Assembly: GCA_023954045.1 (NCBI GenBank)
Contig: JAMLIR010000009.1
Location: forward strand, 62,001 to 126,000
Reading direction: 5' to 3'
Length of the DNA: 64,000 nt
Origin: Burkholderiaceae bacterium
Lineage (GTDB): Bacteria; Pseudomonadota; Gammaproteobacteria; Burkholderiales; Burkholderiaceae_E
A program made the position numbers and the translations under genes. How positions within the stretch are numbered: the first letter of the stretch is position 1; each line of letters starts with the position of its first letter. The notes beneath the pieces are model-generated. The model was not told the origin of the DNA. It ran no database searches and was given only the letters and a program-made list of their open reading frames with translations. Positions 26,375-35,221 of this stretch are shown piece after piece.

Positions 26375-27712
26375 TCAGCGCCCGACCGTCGCCGGGTGCC
26401 GCTTGCCGGCGCCGGAACCGCGCGCCAGGCACCAGGTCGCGAAGTCGCCGGGTGCGAGCGCGGCCGAGACGAACCAGCCCTGCGCGATGTCGCACCCGAG
26501 CGCACGCAGCGCCTGTTCGGACGCCTCGTCCTCGACGCCCTCGGCGACTGCGTGCATCCCGAACGTATGCGCGAGGTCGACCAGCGACTGCACGATGCGC
26601 AGGTCGGCCGCTTCCGAGTTCACGCTTCGGACGAACGACTGGTCGATCTTCAGCTCGTCGAACGAGAACTGGCGCAGGTAGGTGTATGGCGAGTATCCGG
26701 TGCCGAAGTCATCGATCGAGAGCCTGCAACCGAGCCGCTTGAGCTGGTTCATCGTCTCGCGGGCGACCTGCTGGTTGCGGATCAGCGCGCTCTCGGTCAG
26801 CTCGAGCGTCAGCCGGCCGGCCGGGATGTCCCAGGTGTCGAGCGCCTGCGACACCATCAGCGGCAGGCTCGGGTCCGAGAGCGTCGCCGCCGAGAGATTG
26901 ACCGCCACCGCGACGTCGAGTCCCAGCGCGTCCCAGCCCGACATCTGTCGCAGCGTCGTGTGAAGCGTGAAGCGGGTCAGCTGCAGGATCAGGTCGCGCT
27001 TCTCGCAGATCGCGACGATGGACTCCGGGTTGACCGCGCGGCCGTCGGAATGCCGCCAGCGGATCAACGCCTCGGCCGACCGACATTGCCCGCTGCGCAG
27101 GTCGACCTGCGGCTGGAAGTGCACTTCGAGATCGTTGCCGTCGAGGGCGCGGGCCAGGTCGTGCTCGAGCTTCCTCTGCATCGGCGCGTTGTCGCGGGTC
27201 GCGCGCACGCGGCGCACCTGGATGCGCCTGTCGCCGTGGCTGGCGCGCGCCGCGCTCGCCTCGGTCGCAACCGCGAGCACCGACAGCGCGTCGATGTCGT
27301 CCGTTGCCGCGACCCAGGCGATGCCGACCGAAGGGTCGAGCTCGATCGACGCGGCGGGGTGCTGCGGATGAGGCGCCGTGATCGGCCGGCGAAGCCGCTC
27401 GAGCAGCGTGCGGCCGGCAAGCTCGGCCAGCGATTCGCTCGGGAGGTCGGCGAGCAGCACCCAGAGTTCCTCGCGCGACGCGAACGCGTAGCGATCGGCG
27501 GGACGCAGCACGGCCTCGACCCGGCGCTCCACCTCGGCGAGCACGGCGCGCTCGACTCGACCGCGGCCGATCGCCAGCAGCCGGTCCGAGGGGCTCAATT
27601 CGATCGCGAGCAGCGCAGTGCGGGCGCCGTCGGCGCGCGCCGTCCGCTCTCCGAGAAGCCGCAGCAACTCGCCCGGCCGCAGCCGCGGCGATGCGCGCTC
27701 AGGCCGGCGCAA
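26375..27712 (-). CDS. EAL-domain cyclic-di-GMP phosphodiesterase with degenerate GGDEF
   Basis: The C-terminal EAL domain carries all key residues: EALIRW, the Asn in VNLSAATL, LELTESALI, SIDDFGTGYS, ELKIDQSFVR and VAEGVEDE. It should hydrolyse cyclic-di-GMP. The preceding 150 residues look like a GGDEF fold whose signature is absent ('FASREELWVLLADL' occupies that region), so no cyclase activity is expected. I prefer the TTG at 27712, seven bases after GAGGAG; it overlaps the stop of the upstream HD-GYP gene by 14 bases. An ATG at 27748 is the alternative. The two genes form a tightly linked cyclic-di-GMP pair. Confidence 0.88.
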   Translation of the reverse strand: MRRPERASPRLRPGELLRLLGERTARADGARTALLAIELSPSDRLLAIGRGRVERAVLAEVERRVEAVLRPADRYAFASREELWVLLADLPSESLAELAGRTLLERLRRPITAPHPQHPAASIELDPSVGIAWVAATDDIDALSVLAVATEASAARASHGDRRIQVRRVRATRDNAPMQRKLEHDLARALDGNDLEVHFQPQVDLRSGQCRSAEALIRWRHSDGRAVNPESIVAICEKRDLILQLTRFTLHTTLRQMSGWDALGLDVAVAVNLSAATLSDPSLPLMVSQALDTWDIPAGRLTLELTESALIRNQQVARETMNQLKRLGCRLSIDDFGTGYSPYTYLRQFSFDELKIDQSFVRSVNSEAADLRIVQSLVDLAHTFGMHAVAEGVEDEASEQALRALGCDIAQGWFVSAALAPGDFATWCLARGSGAGKRHPATVGR

Positions 27713-29165
27713 GGATCGACTCCTCGGGGGCCGCACTCTCGTCCGCATAGTATTCGCGGGGGCGAAGCCCACGTGCCCCGCTCGGAAGGCCGCGGGCGAT
27801 GCGGACCGGGTGCCCGGTGCCATCGACCGGGCCATTGAGCAGGTCGCGCTCGAAGGGCTCGTCCAGCTGGTTTCCCTTGGTATCGGTCAGCACCAGCACG
27901 CGCGGCTCGAGGCGGCGCACCCGGTTGTGCGCCAGCACGATCGCCGCCTCGCCGTTCGAGAGCTCGATCAGGCTGCCGACCGGGAACACGCCGATCGCCT
28001 GGACGAACTGCTCGAGCAGCGGCTCGTGGAACGACGTGCCGCACCACTGGTACATCTGCATCAGCGCGTCGTGCGGCGACACCGCCCTCGCGTACGGCCG
28101 GTCGGAAATCAGTGCGGCGAAGCAGTCGGCGATCGCGGTCATGCGTCCGAAGATGCCGATTTCCTTGCCCTTGAGCCCGTGCGGATAGCCGGAGCCGTCG
28201 AGCCGCTCGTGGTGCTGCATGATCCCCTGCTCGACGACGCGGTCGAGCGACATGCTCTTGCGCAGCGCCTCGACACCGATCTGCACATGGCGCTTGACCA
28301 CCGCGTGCTCGGCGGGCGTGAGCATCCCCGGCTTCTCGAGCAGCGCGCGCGGCAGGCGGATCTTGCCGACGTCGGCGAGCATCCCGATCTGCCCGAGGCG
28401 GACCAGGTCGTCGCGCGGAAAGCCGATGTGGCGGCCGAGCGCGATCAGGTAGATCGCGACCTTCAGGCAGTGGTGGTAGGTGCTCTTGTCCTGGTCGCGC
28501 AGGCGTGCGACCCACAGCATCGCGTCCGGCGTCTCGACCATGCTCTCGACGAGACCTTCGGCGACTTCGTCGACGTCGCGCAGCTCGGTGTGCGCGTCCT
28601 CGCGCAGGTCGTCCATCAGCGCGCGCAGCGTCTCGGCGCCGCGCGACCAGGACTGGCTCGCGCGGGGAAGTTCGGCCTCGATCGAAACCGGTTCGGCGTA
28701 TGTTTGCAGCCTCGTGGCCGGCGGCAGTTGCAGGCTGGCGGCGATCTCGGCCTTCGGCTCGTCGATGCGTTCGCAGGCGCCGCTGCCGCGCGCGCCGCGG
28801 CCACGCAGCCAGCCGAACAGTCGGCCGAACGCCGACGCGCTTTCGTCGGCGGCCGCACTGCCCGCCGGGGTGCGCCGCGGCCCCGCAGGCACGATATGGC
28901 GCGCCTTCGCCGCGCGCCGGTCGGCGAGGGCGCGGCGCAGCTCGCCGGCGGCCGCGCCGGTCGAGCGTTCGAGGTCGACGTATACGAACTGGCAGTACTG
29001 GCGCAGCGTGCTCAGCTGCGCCTTGTCCCTCACCAGCAGGCCTTCGAGCACGAAAGGGGTGTCGAGCCAGGGGCGGTCGAGCTCCGCGACGAACATCCCG
29101 TAGTCGAGCCGGCCTACCGGCAGTCGGACCCTGGACAGCGAAGAGGGCGTGGGCGGAACGGACAT
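27699..29165 (-). CDS. HD-GYP-domain protein with DUF3391-like N-terminus, altered HD site
   Basis: From ATG 29165 the product is 488 residues. Residues about 10-80 resemble the DUF3391 domain that precedes many HD-GYP domains ('LDYGMFVAELDRPWLDTPFVLEG'), followed by a variable linker. The HD-GYP part begins near 200. HHE (318-320) and DGSGYP (323-328) are intact, but the metal-binding HD pair reads Ala264-Asp265 (LADVGK instead of the usual LHDIGK). Later, 'DCFAALISDRPY' has Ala in place of the common second Asp. One metal ligand is therefore missing, and the protein may be a cyclic-di-GMP sensor or a variant enzyme. It overlaps and is co-transcribed with the EAL gene. Confidence 0.88.
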   Translation of the reverse strand: MSVPPTPSSLSRVRLPVGRLDYGMFVAELDRPWLDTPFVLEGLLVRDKAQLSTLRQYCQFVYVDLERSTGAAAGELRRALADRRAAKARHIVPAGPRRTPAGSAAADESASAFGRLFGWLRGRGARGSGACERIDEPKAEIAASLQLPPATRLQTYAEPVSIEAELPRASQSWSRGAETLRALMDDLREDAHTELRDVDEVAEGLVESMVETPDAMLWVARLRDQDKSTYHHCLKVAIYLIALGRHIGFPRDDLVRLGQIGMLADVGKIRLPRALLEKPGMLTPAEHAVVKRHVQIGVEALRKSMSLDRVVEQGIMQHHERLDGSGYPHGLKGKEIGIFGRMTAIADCFAALISDRPYARAVSPHDALMQMYQWCGTSFHEPLLEQFVQAIGVFPVGSLIELSNGEAAIVLAHNRVRRLEPRVLVLTDTKGNQLDEPFERDLLNGPVDGTGHPVRIARGLPSGARGLRPREYYADESAAPEESILAPA

Positions 29166-29311
29166 CGTTGCGGTGCGGTTCGGTCTCCGGCCATGGTAGG
29201 CAACGCGGCAGGCCGCGCCAAGAAAACCGGCACGCTTTCGACGATGGCCTGCAACGGGCGCCGACGAGTGGCGGCGCCCGCGTCCCGGGCGGTCGACGGC
29301 TCGCCCGGCGC

Positions 29312-30250
29312 TCAGCGCAGACGCAAGCTGCGCCGAAGGAACGGCGTCAGCGCCAGCGGCGCGAAGTACATCGGGATCTGCGTGATGCCGACGTACAGCG
29401 AGAAGGCCTCGCCGGCGGTGCCTGCGGTGATCACGAGCATCAGCCCCATGTTGCGGTTGCCGCTCATCAGCGCGGCGCTGTAGGCCGACGACACGCCGGC
29501 GCGCCGGAACAGCGCGTAGCCGGCGGCGTGCAGCGCCGCGGTCGACAGGCAGGCCATCAGCAGCAGGCCCGTGACGAAGGCCGGGTCGCGCAACAGGCGA
29601 GCGGTCACACCGTCCATGACGGCGATCGCGAACACCACCAGCAGCGCCACGTTCAGCCCCCCGATCGCCTCGTCGTGGCGCGCGAGCCGCTCGGTGCCGA
29701 CGGCGCGCCGCAACACCCAGGCGAGCGCGAACGGAACCGCGACCAGCAGCGCGACGCGCCCGAAGAACGCGGCGAGGTCGACCTGGACGCCCGCCTGCGG
29801 CAGCAGCACGCCGACCAGCGGGGTCAGCGTGAACGGCAGCAGCAGCGTCGTCGAGACGGTTCCGACCACCGCGAGGATGCCGTCGAGGCCGAGGATCAGC
29901 GCGAACACCGCCGCCGACCCGATCGGCGGCGCGGCCGCCTGCAGCACCAGCGCCAGTCGCAATTCGGGCGACAGGCCGGCGAGCGCCGTGCCGAACCAGA
30001 CCAGCAGCGGCGAGACGACGAGTTGCCAGGTCGCGATCGCAGCGGGCAGGGCCGGCCTGCGGGTCCTGTCGGCCAGCCGGTCCCAGTCGAGCCGCAGCAG
30101 CGTCGTGGTCAGCGTGCCGATGACGGCGGCGGTCAGCAGCGGGCGAAGCATTCCGGCCAGGCCGGGCAGCACGACGCCGACGAGGGCGCCGACGGGCAGC
30201 GCCCAGCGCGCCTGACGCCCGAGCACACGGAGCGCGCGCAACGCGGTCAT
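29312..30250 (-). CDS. Bile acid:sodium symporter (BASS)-family transporter
   Basis: A 312-residue membrane protein with about ten hydrophobic segments and the two inverted halves of the BASS/arsenical-resistance-3 fold. 'LQAAAPPIGSAAVFALILGLDG' in the first half and 'AALMSGNRNMGLMLVITAG' in the second match the two crossover regions; the second contains the typical GNRN motif. I start at the ATG at 30250 (MTALRALR) because the upstream extension is polar and shows no family sequence. The substrate is unknown; relatives carry organic anions such as pantoate or pyruvate with sodium. Confidence 0.78.
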   Translation of the reverse strand: MTALRALRVLGRQARWALPVGALVGVVLPGLAGMLRPLLTAAVIGTLTTTLLRLDWDRLADRTRRPALPAAIATWQLVVSPLLVWFGTALAGLSPELRLALVLQAAAPPIGSAAVFALILGLDGILAVVGTVSTTLLLPFTLTPLVGVLLPQAGVQVDLAAFFGRVALLVAVPFALAWVLRRAVGTERLARHDEAIGGLNVALLVVFAIAVMDGVTARLLRDPAFVTGLLLMACLSTAALHAAGYALFRRAGVSSAYSAALMSGNRNMGLMLVITAGTAGEAFSLYVGITQIPMYFAPLALTPFLRRSLRLR

Positions 30251-30594
30251 CGGCCAGGGACGGCCGGCTCCGGCGCCATCGCGTCGATCCGGCTCGCGCG
30301 ACGGCGGGTCTGCCACTCGCGCAGCAGCTTGCCGACCGGCTGGACGTGGCCGAAGTGCATGGGCGCAAACGATAGCGCATGGCGAGCGGCCGCTCCACGA
30401 GCTCCGGCATGCCTGCGAATCCCCGACGCTGCAAAGGTCAAGCTTTGCGAGCCGCGGGTCTCGCGGAGTAACCTGCCCGGCAAGTACTCCGGGGCGATGC
30501 GCGGCTGGGCACGGGCCCGACGCGGGCCCACGATGAATCCGAGTCCGGCGCCCACTCGCGATCGGGCGCCTTGCACCGAAGAGGAGCGCCCATC
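30251..30594. other. Non-coding region between BASS and OsmC genes
   Basis: No convincing gene is visible in these 344 bases. They should hold the divergent promoters of both neighbours. Two inverted repeats stand out: GCAAAG-N6-CTTTGC (30431-30448) and GGGCCCG-ACG-CGGGCCC (30513-30529). The first, in a locally AT-richer stretch, is the better operator candidate; the second is a compact GC hairpin in the OsmC leader. Confidence 0.5.
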
Positions 30595-31020
30595 ATGGCA
30601 GCGATCGAACGCAGCGCATCGGCAACCTGGAAAGGCGACCTGAAGGGCGGGACCGGGCGGATGGACGCGACCAGCGGCGTCCTGAACGCGACGCCCTACA
30701 CCTTCGCGACGCGGTTCGAGAATGCGAAGGGGACCAATCCCGAAGAGCTGATCGCCGCCGCCCACGCCGCCTGCTACAGCATGGCGTTCGCGAACTACCT
30801 GAGCCAGCAGGGACACGTCCCCGAGTCGATCGAGACGCAGGCGACGATCTCGCTCGAGAACGGCTCGATCAACCGGATGCGGCTGCGTACGCGCGGCCGC
30901 GTGAGCGGGCTGGGCGCCGCCGACTTCCGGCGGCTCGCGGAAGAGGCCGAGAAGAAGTGCCCGGTGTCGAACCTGTTGCGCAACGGGCTCGCGATCACGC
31001 TCGAGGCCGAGCTCAGCTGA
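30595..31020 (+). CDS. osmC: OsmC-family peroxiredoxin-like protein
   Basis: The ATG at 30595 follows GAGGAGCG and gives a 141-residue protein of normal OsmC length. Both redox cysteines are present: one in 'AAAHAACYSMAFANYL' (about residue 57) and one in 'EAEKKCPVSNLL' (about residue 122). The Arg/Glu context 'GTNPEELIAAAHA' is also typical. OsmC proteins reduce organic hydroperoxides in the cytoplasm with lipoyl-type reductants. I separate it from Ohr by the general pattern of the N-terminal sequence (WKGDLKGGTG), which is OsmC-like. Confidence 0.92.
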   Translation: MAAIERSASATWKGDLKGGTGRMDATSGVLNATPYTFATRFENAKGTNPEELIAAAHAACYSMAFANYLSQQGHVPESIETQATISLENGSINRMRLRTRGRVSGLGAADFRRLAEEAEKKCPVSNLLRNGLAITLEAELS

Positions 31021-31122
31021 GCATCGGGCCGGATCGGTCTCGCAAACCAATATCGGGGATGGGTGTTATCGGCCCGGCGGGAGCGTCAGGCTCTAGACTC
31101 GCCGCTCGCCACGGGAGACGAC

Positions 31123-31353
31123 ATGTCCGACAAATGGTTGACCAGCCTGCTGACCAGCGGCCCACAGGAAGGCTTCGAACTCGCGATCAAGCTCTCGCGG
31201 ATGGGCGTCAAGTACACCCAGCCTTCCGGCGAGGTGCGTGAGAAGCTGCGCCCGGAATACGCGGAGAGCGCCGACAGCCTGACCGCGGCGTCGCAGGTGA
31301 TCGCGATCAATTTCCAGACCATCGCGGCGGCGAACGGGTACTGGCGCGGCTGA
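31123..31353 (+). CDS. Small conserved-looking hypothetical protein
   Basis: A 76-residue protein starting at an ATG after GGGAGACGAC. It has no signal peptide or membrane segment and is mixed helical (MSDKWLTSLLTSG; the tail ends in QTIAAANGYWRG). I do not recognise it. The good ribosome-binding site, normal codon use and isolated position between two real genes suggest it is expressed. Confidence 0.6.
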   Translation: MSDKWLTSLLTSGPQEGFELAIKLSRMGVKYTQPSGEVREKLRPEYAESADSLTAASQVIAINFQTIAAANGYWRG

Positions 31354-31421
31354 GCGCGCCGCGCGCCGCGCGCGCGGCCGCATCGGTTAAAGTGCGGGGC
31401 AAAGCTTCGGGCCGCGCCCGC

Positions 31422-32792
31422 ATGACCGCACACTCCGACTCCTGGTCCGGACGGGCCGGCTTCATCCTCGCGACGGTCGGCTCGGCCGTCGGCATCGGCA
31501 GCATCTGGAAGTTCCCGTACGAGGTCGGCGCCAACGGCGGCGGCACGTTCGTGCTGTTCTATGTCGCCGGACTCGTCCTGATCGTCGTTCCGCTGATGCT
31601 GGCGGAGTTCGCGATCGGCCGGCGCGGGCGCGCGGATCCCGCTGGCAGCATCGCCGCGGTCGCGATCGCCGAGGGCGCGAGTCGTCACTGGGCGCTGGCC
31701 GGCGCCGCGGGCGTGCTCACGGGTTTCCTGATCCTGAGTTTCTATTCGGTCATCGGCGGCTGGACGATCGGCTACGCGGTCGAGACGCTGCGCCAGGGAT
31801 TGCCGGGCGCCGACGCGCGGGCCGCGCAGGCGCGCTTCGACGCGTTCCTCGGATCGCCGTGGCGGATGCTCGCGTGGCACGCGCTGTTCATGGCGGCCGC
31901 TGCGGCGGTCGTCGCGCGCGGTGTGGCCCGCGGCATCGAGACTGCGTCGATGGTGCTGATGCCGCTGCTCGTCGCACTGATGCTGGCCCTGGCCGCCTAC
32001 TCGGCCATCGAGGGCGACCTCGCGGCGACGCTGCGCTTCCTGCTGAAGCCTGACGCCGCGTACCTGAACGCGCGCACCGCACTCGAGGCGCTCGGTCTGG
32101 GGTTCTTCTCGATCGGCGTCGGCCTCGGGATGATGATCACCTACGCCGCCTACAGTGACGCGACGATCGACCTGAAGCAGGTGGCGGGCGCTTCGGTCAT
32201 CGCCGACACCGTGATCTCTCTGCTGGCGGGGCTCGCCGTGTTTCCGATCGTGTTCGCGCACGGACTGGACCCGGCCGGAGGCCCCGGGCTGGTGTTCGTG
32301 ACGCTGCCGATCGCATTCGCGCGGATGCCGTTCGGGACCGCGGCCGCGGTGGCCTTCTTCGTGCTGCTGTTCGTCGCGGCGCTGGCTTCGGCGATCTCGC
32401 TGCTCGAACTGGTGGTGGCGTACTGCGTGCGGCGGCTGCGGTGGTCCAGGCCGACGGCGACCGGGGCTGCAGCGACGGGCTGCTTTGCCGCGGGGATCGT
32501 CACCGTGCTGTCGTTCAACCTCTGGGCCGGTTGGCATCCGCTGGCGGACCTGGGCCTGGAATCCTCGGCGACGGCCTTCGACCTGATCGACCAGCTGACT
32601 TCGAACCTGTTGCTGCCGCTGGGCGGCCTAGCGATCGCGACCTTCGCGGGCTGGGCGGTGCCCGTGCGCGCGCTCGCCGACGAGCTGCGACTCGCGCCGC
32701 GCGCGACGCTGGCAATGCGCGTGCTCTTGCGCTACGTCGCGCCGGCGGGCATCGCCGCAGCGACGCTGCTGCCCGCGCTGTTGCGGTCCTGA
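31422..32792 (+). CDS. Neurotransmitter:sodium symporter (NSS)-family transporter
   Basis: From ATG 31422 (MTAHSDSW) the product is 456 residues with about 11-12 membrane segments, the LeuT-like bacterial NSS size. The N-terminal signature is clear: 'FILATVGSAVGIGSIWKFPYEVGANGGGTFVLFY'. The later 'GLGFFSIGVGLGMMITYAAY' matches the sodium/substrate-binding TM6-TM7 region, and 'LFVAALASAISLLE' the TM8 sodium site. It should import an amino acid or related amine with sodium. No adjacent gene identifies the substrate. Confidence 0.92.
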   Translation: MTAHSDSWSGRAGFILATVGSAVGIGSIWKFPYEVGANGGGTFVLFYVAGLVLIVVPLMLAEFAIGRRGRADPAGSIAAVAIAEGASRHWALAGAAGVLTGFLILSFYSVIGGWTIGYAVETLRQGLPGADARAAQARFDAFLGSPWRMLAWHALFMAAAAAVVARGVARGIETASMVLMPLLVALMLALAAYSAIEGDLAATLRFLLKPDAAYLNARTALEALGLGFFSIGVGLGMMITYAAYSDATIDLKQVAGASVIADTVISLLAGLAVFPIVFAHGLDPAGGPGLVFVTLPIAFARMPFGTAAAVAFFVLLFVAALASAISLLELVVAYCVRRLRWSRPTATGAAATGCFAAGIVTVLSFNLWAGWHPLADLGLESSATAFDLIDQLTSNLLLPLGGLAIATFAGWAVPVRALADELRLAPRATLAMRVLLRYVAPAGIAAATLLPALLRS

Positions 32793-32988
32793 GACCCGGG
32801 TGCGCGCGGAGCGCACGGCCGCTCGACTTTCCCGCGACGACCGCGCCCACCCTCGCGCTGGCGCTCGCGCCGGGCCGTCCGCGGGCCGCAGTCCCGTTGC
32901 TTCGCGCCGGGTTCGGCGTTAAAACTGCAGCGCGCCCGGCGCTGGCCGCGGACGGCATCGAGCATCGAATCCCCGAACGGAGCAAAGG

Positions 32989-34335
32989 ATGAGCGAAGCA
33001 GAACCGGGCCTCGCGAAGGTGAACCAGCCCGCCGACGAGGCGATGCGGCTGCATCCGTTCTACGGCGGCAAGATGCAGACGCTGCCGAAGTGCGCGATCC
33101 GCTCGTTCGCCGATTTCTCGGTCTGGTACACGCCGGGCGTGGCCGCGCCGTGCAAGGCGATCGAGCGCGAGCCCGATCTCGTCTTCGAGCACACGAACCG
33201 GGGTAACCTGGTCGCAGTGGTGTCCGACGGAACCCGCGTGCTGGGGCTCGGCGACATCGGGCCCGAGGCAGGGCTTCCGGTGATGGAAGGCAAGGCGCTG
33301 CTGTTCAAGTACCTGGGCGGCGTCGACGCGGTGGCGCTGTGCCTGCGCAGCCGCAGCGAGGAGGAGTTCATTCGCGCGGTCGAGATGCTCGAGCCCTCGT
33401 TCGGCGCGATCAACCTCGAGGACATCGCGCAGCCCAAGTGCTTCCGGATTCTCGAGGCGCTGCGCGCGCGGATGAAGATCCCCGTCTGGCACGACGACCA
33501 GCAGGGCACCGCGGTCGTGGTGCTGGCGGGACTGCTCAATGCGCTCGAGGTGGTCGGCAAGCCGCTCGAGCGGGCGCGCATCGCGCTGGTCGGAATCGGG
33601 GCGGCCAACACGGCCAGCTACCGGCTGCTGAAGGCCTGCGGCGCCGACCCGGCGCGCATCGTCGCCTGCGATACGCGCGGCACGCTGCATCGCGGGCGCC
33701 GCGACATCGAGGCGCAGCAGCCGGACCTGGCCCGGAAGTGGGCGATCTGCTGCGAATCGAACGCCGACCGTGTCGAAGGCGGCGTTGCCGAGGCGCTGCG
33801 CGGCGCCGACGTCTGCCTCGCGTTCTCGACGCCCGGACCAGGGACGATCGAGCCCGCCTGGGTCGGGGGGATGGCGCGCGACGCGATCGTGTTCGCCTGC
33901 GCGAACCCGGTGCCCGAGATCTGGCCGCTGGCGGCACGCGAGGCGGGCGCGCGGATCGTCGCCACCGGCCGCGGCGACTTCCCGAACCAGGTCAACAACT
34001 CGCTGTGCTTTCCGGCGGTGTTCCGCGGGGTGCTCGACGTTCGCGCGACGACGATCACCGACGCGATGGCGATCGCGGCGGCGCGCGAGGTCGCCGCGGT
34101 CGCGCGCGAGCGCGGGCTGTCCGCCGAGCGCATCGTGCCGCGGATGGACGATCCCGACCTCTATCCGAGGGTGGCCGCCGCTACCGCGCTGGCCGCGCAG
34201 GCCGAGGGTGTGGCGCGGCTGCGCCTCGGTCGCGAGCAATTGCTGGCGCGGGCTGCGCAGGCGATCGCGGCGGCGCGAGGCGCCACCGACGCGCTGATGC
34301 GCGCCGGCTTCATCGCCCAGCCGCCCGCTGCGTGA
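32989..34335 (+). CDS. Malic-enzyme-family protein (short form)
   Basis: A 448-residue protein after GGAGCAAAGG. It carries the malic-enzyme layout: the catalytic Tyr region 'FSVWYTPGVAAPC', the Lys region 'MEGKALLFKYLGGVDAVALCL', the metal-binding 'INLEDIAQPKC' and 'VWHDDQQGTAVV', a nucleotide fold 'VGIGAANTASYRLL', and 'GRGDFPNQVNNSLCFPAVFRGVLDVRA'. It lacks the phosphotransacetylase-like C-terminal domain of MaeB. The nucleotide motif has Ala-Ala where GAG is common. Oxidative decarboxylation of malate to pyruvate is the expected reaction; a related hydroxy acid is possible, since the usual MaeB fusion domain is absent. Confidence 0.85.
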   Translation: MSEAEPGLAKVNQPADEAMRLHPFYGGKMQTLPKCAIRSFADFSVWYTPGVAAPCKAIEREPDLVFEHTNRGNLVAVVSDGTRVLGLGDIGPEAGLPVMEGKALLFKYLGGVDAVALCLRSRSEEEFIRAVEMLEPSFGAINLEDIAQPKCFRILEALRARMKIPVWHDDQQGTAVVVLAGLLNALEVVGKPLERARIALVGIGAANTASYRLLKACGADPARIVACDTRGTLHRGRRDIEAQQPDLARKWAICCESNADRVEGGVAEALRGADVCLAFSTPGPGTIEPAWVGGMARDAIVFACANPVPEIWPLAAREAGARIVATGRGDFPNQVNNSLCFPAVFRGVLDVRATTITDAMAIAAAREVAAVARERGLSAERIVPRMDDPDLYPRVAAATALAAQAEGVARLRLGREQLLARAAQAIAAARGATDALMRAGFIAQPPAA

Positions 34336-34338
34336 CGA

Positions 34339-35214
34339 TCAGCGCCCGGGCGCGCGCTCGTACCAGTCGCGGCACTCGGCCTCGCGCCCGCGCACGACGC
34401 GCCGGCCCGCGAGCGGGCCGCGGGTCTCGGTGACGACCGTGCGCTGCAACTCCGGCTGCGCGTCCCGGTGGAAGTAGATCACCACCCAGTCGAAGACGCG
34501 GCCGAGTTCGTGGGCGCGCGCGGTATTCGAGTACAGCGCCGTGACGTGCCAGCCGTCCTCGGTCGCGTGCAGCACCGGCAGCCAGGCCTTTCCCTCGGGG
34601 TTGAAGCGCTTCGGCGCGATCGTCGGCAGCTTGTCCGCACCGGCCTCGTCGCGATAGCGGCGATCGGTCTCCAGCAGGACCGACACCGGCGGCTCGACGC
34701 CGGACGGCGGCGCCGGCCCGCGCCTGCGCCGGCGCGAGCGATCGAGCATTGCGGTCAGCGAGTCGCGGATCGCAGCCGCGCGTCGCGGACCGACGCCGGG
34801 CACCCCGGCGAGCCGCCCTTCGTGCCCGGCCACTTCGAGCGCCTCCAGCGTGTCGACTCCGAGGCCGTCGTGCAGTCGCGCGGCGAGCTGCGCGCCCACG
34901 CCGGGGATCGTCCGGAACAGCCGCACCGCGTCGATCGTGCCGCGCAGTCGGTCGAGCTGGCTCCAGCTGCCGCTGGTCAGCATTTCGGCGATCGCGGCCG
35001 CGATGCCGGGCCCGACGTGAGGAATCGCATCGAGCCCCGGCAACCCCTGCGCCTCGAAGATCTCGCGCAGCTCCTGCGGGTGCGCGGCGACCGCGTCGGC
35101 GGCCTTGCGGTAGGCGCCGACGCGAAACGGGTTCGCGCCCTGCGCCTCGAGCAGGTCGGCGCCCTCGCGCAGCCGCTGCGCGATGTCCTGGTTCTCGGCG
35201 CGCGACGAGCTCAT
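34339..35214 (-). CDS. Helix-hairpin-helix protein resembling the PolX N-terminal domain
   Basis: A 291-residue protein. Residues about 8-150 match the DNA polymerase beta/PolX 8-kDa-type and HhH region: 'LREGADLLEAQGANPFRVGAYRKAADAV', 'IPHVGPGIAAAIAEML', 'IPGVGAQLAARLHDGLG' and 'GVPGVGPRRAAAIRDSL', three HhH hairpins in a row. No polymerase or PHP catalytic domain follows; instead there is a domain of about 110 residues ('FNPEGKAWLPVLHATEDGWHVTALYSNT') that I do not recognise. DNA binding without synthesis is likely. It starts seven bases after folE and is probably co-transcribed with it. Confidence 0.78.
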   Translation of the reverse strand: MSSSRAENQDIAQRLREGADLLEAQGANPFRVGAYRKAADAVAAHPQELREIFEAQGLPGLDAIPHVGPGIAAAIAEMLTSGSWSQLDRLRGTIDAVRLFRTIPGVGAQLAARLHDGLGVDTLEALEVAGHEGRLAGVPGVGPRRAAAIRDSLTAMLDRSRRRRRGPAPPSGVEPPVSVLLETDRRYRDEAGADKLPTIAPKRFNPEGKAWLPVLHATEDGWHVTALYSNTARAHELGRVFDWVVIYFHRDAQPELQRTVVTETRGPLAGRRVVRGREAECRDWYERAPGR

Positions 35215-35221
35215 TGCAGGC

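Noticed and set aside
24129-26681. Plus-strand frame of 850 codons over the UbiD gene
   Set aside because: Antisense of a clear UbiD gene, rich in Arg/Asp/His, typical of a shadow frame.
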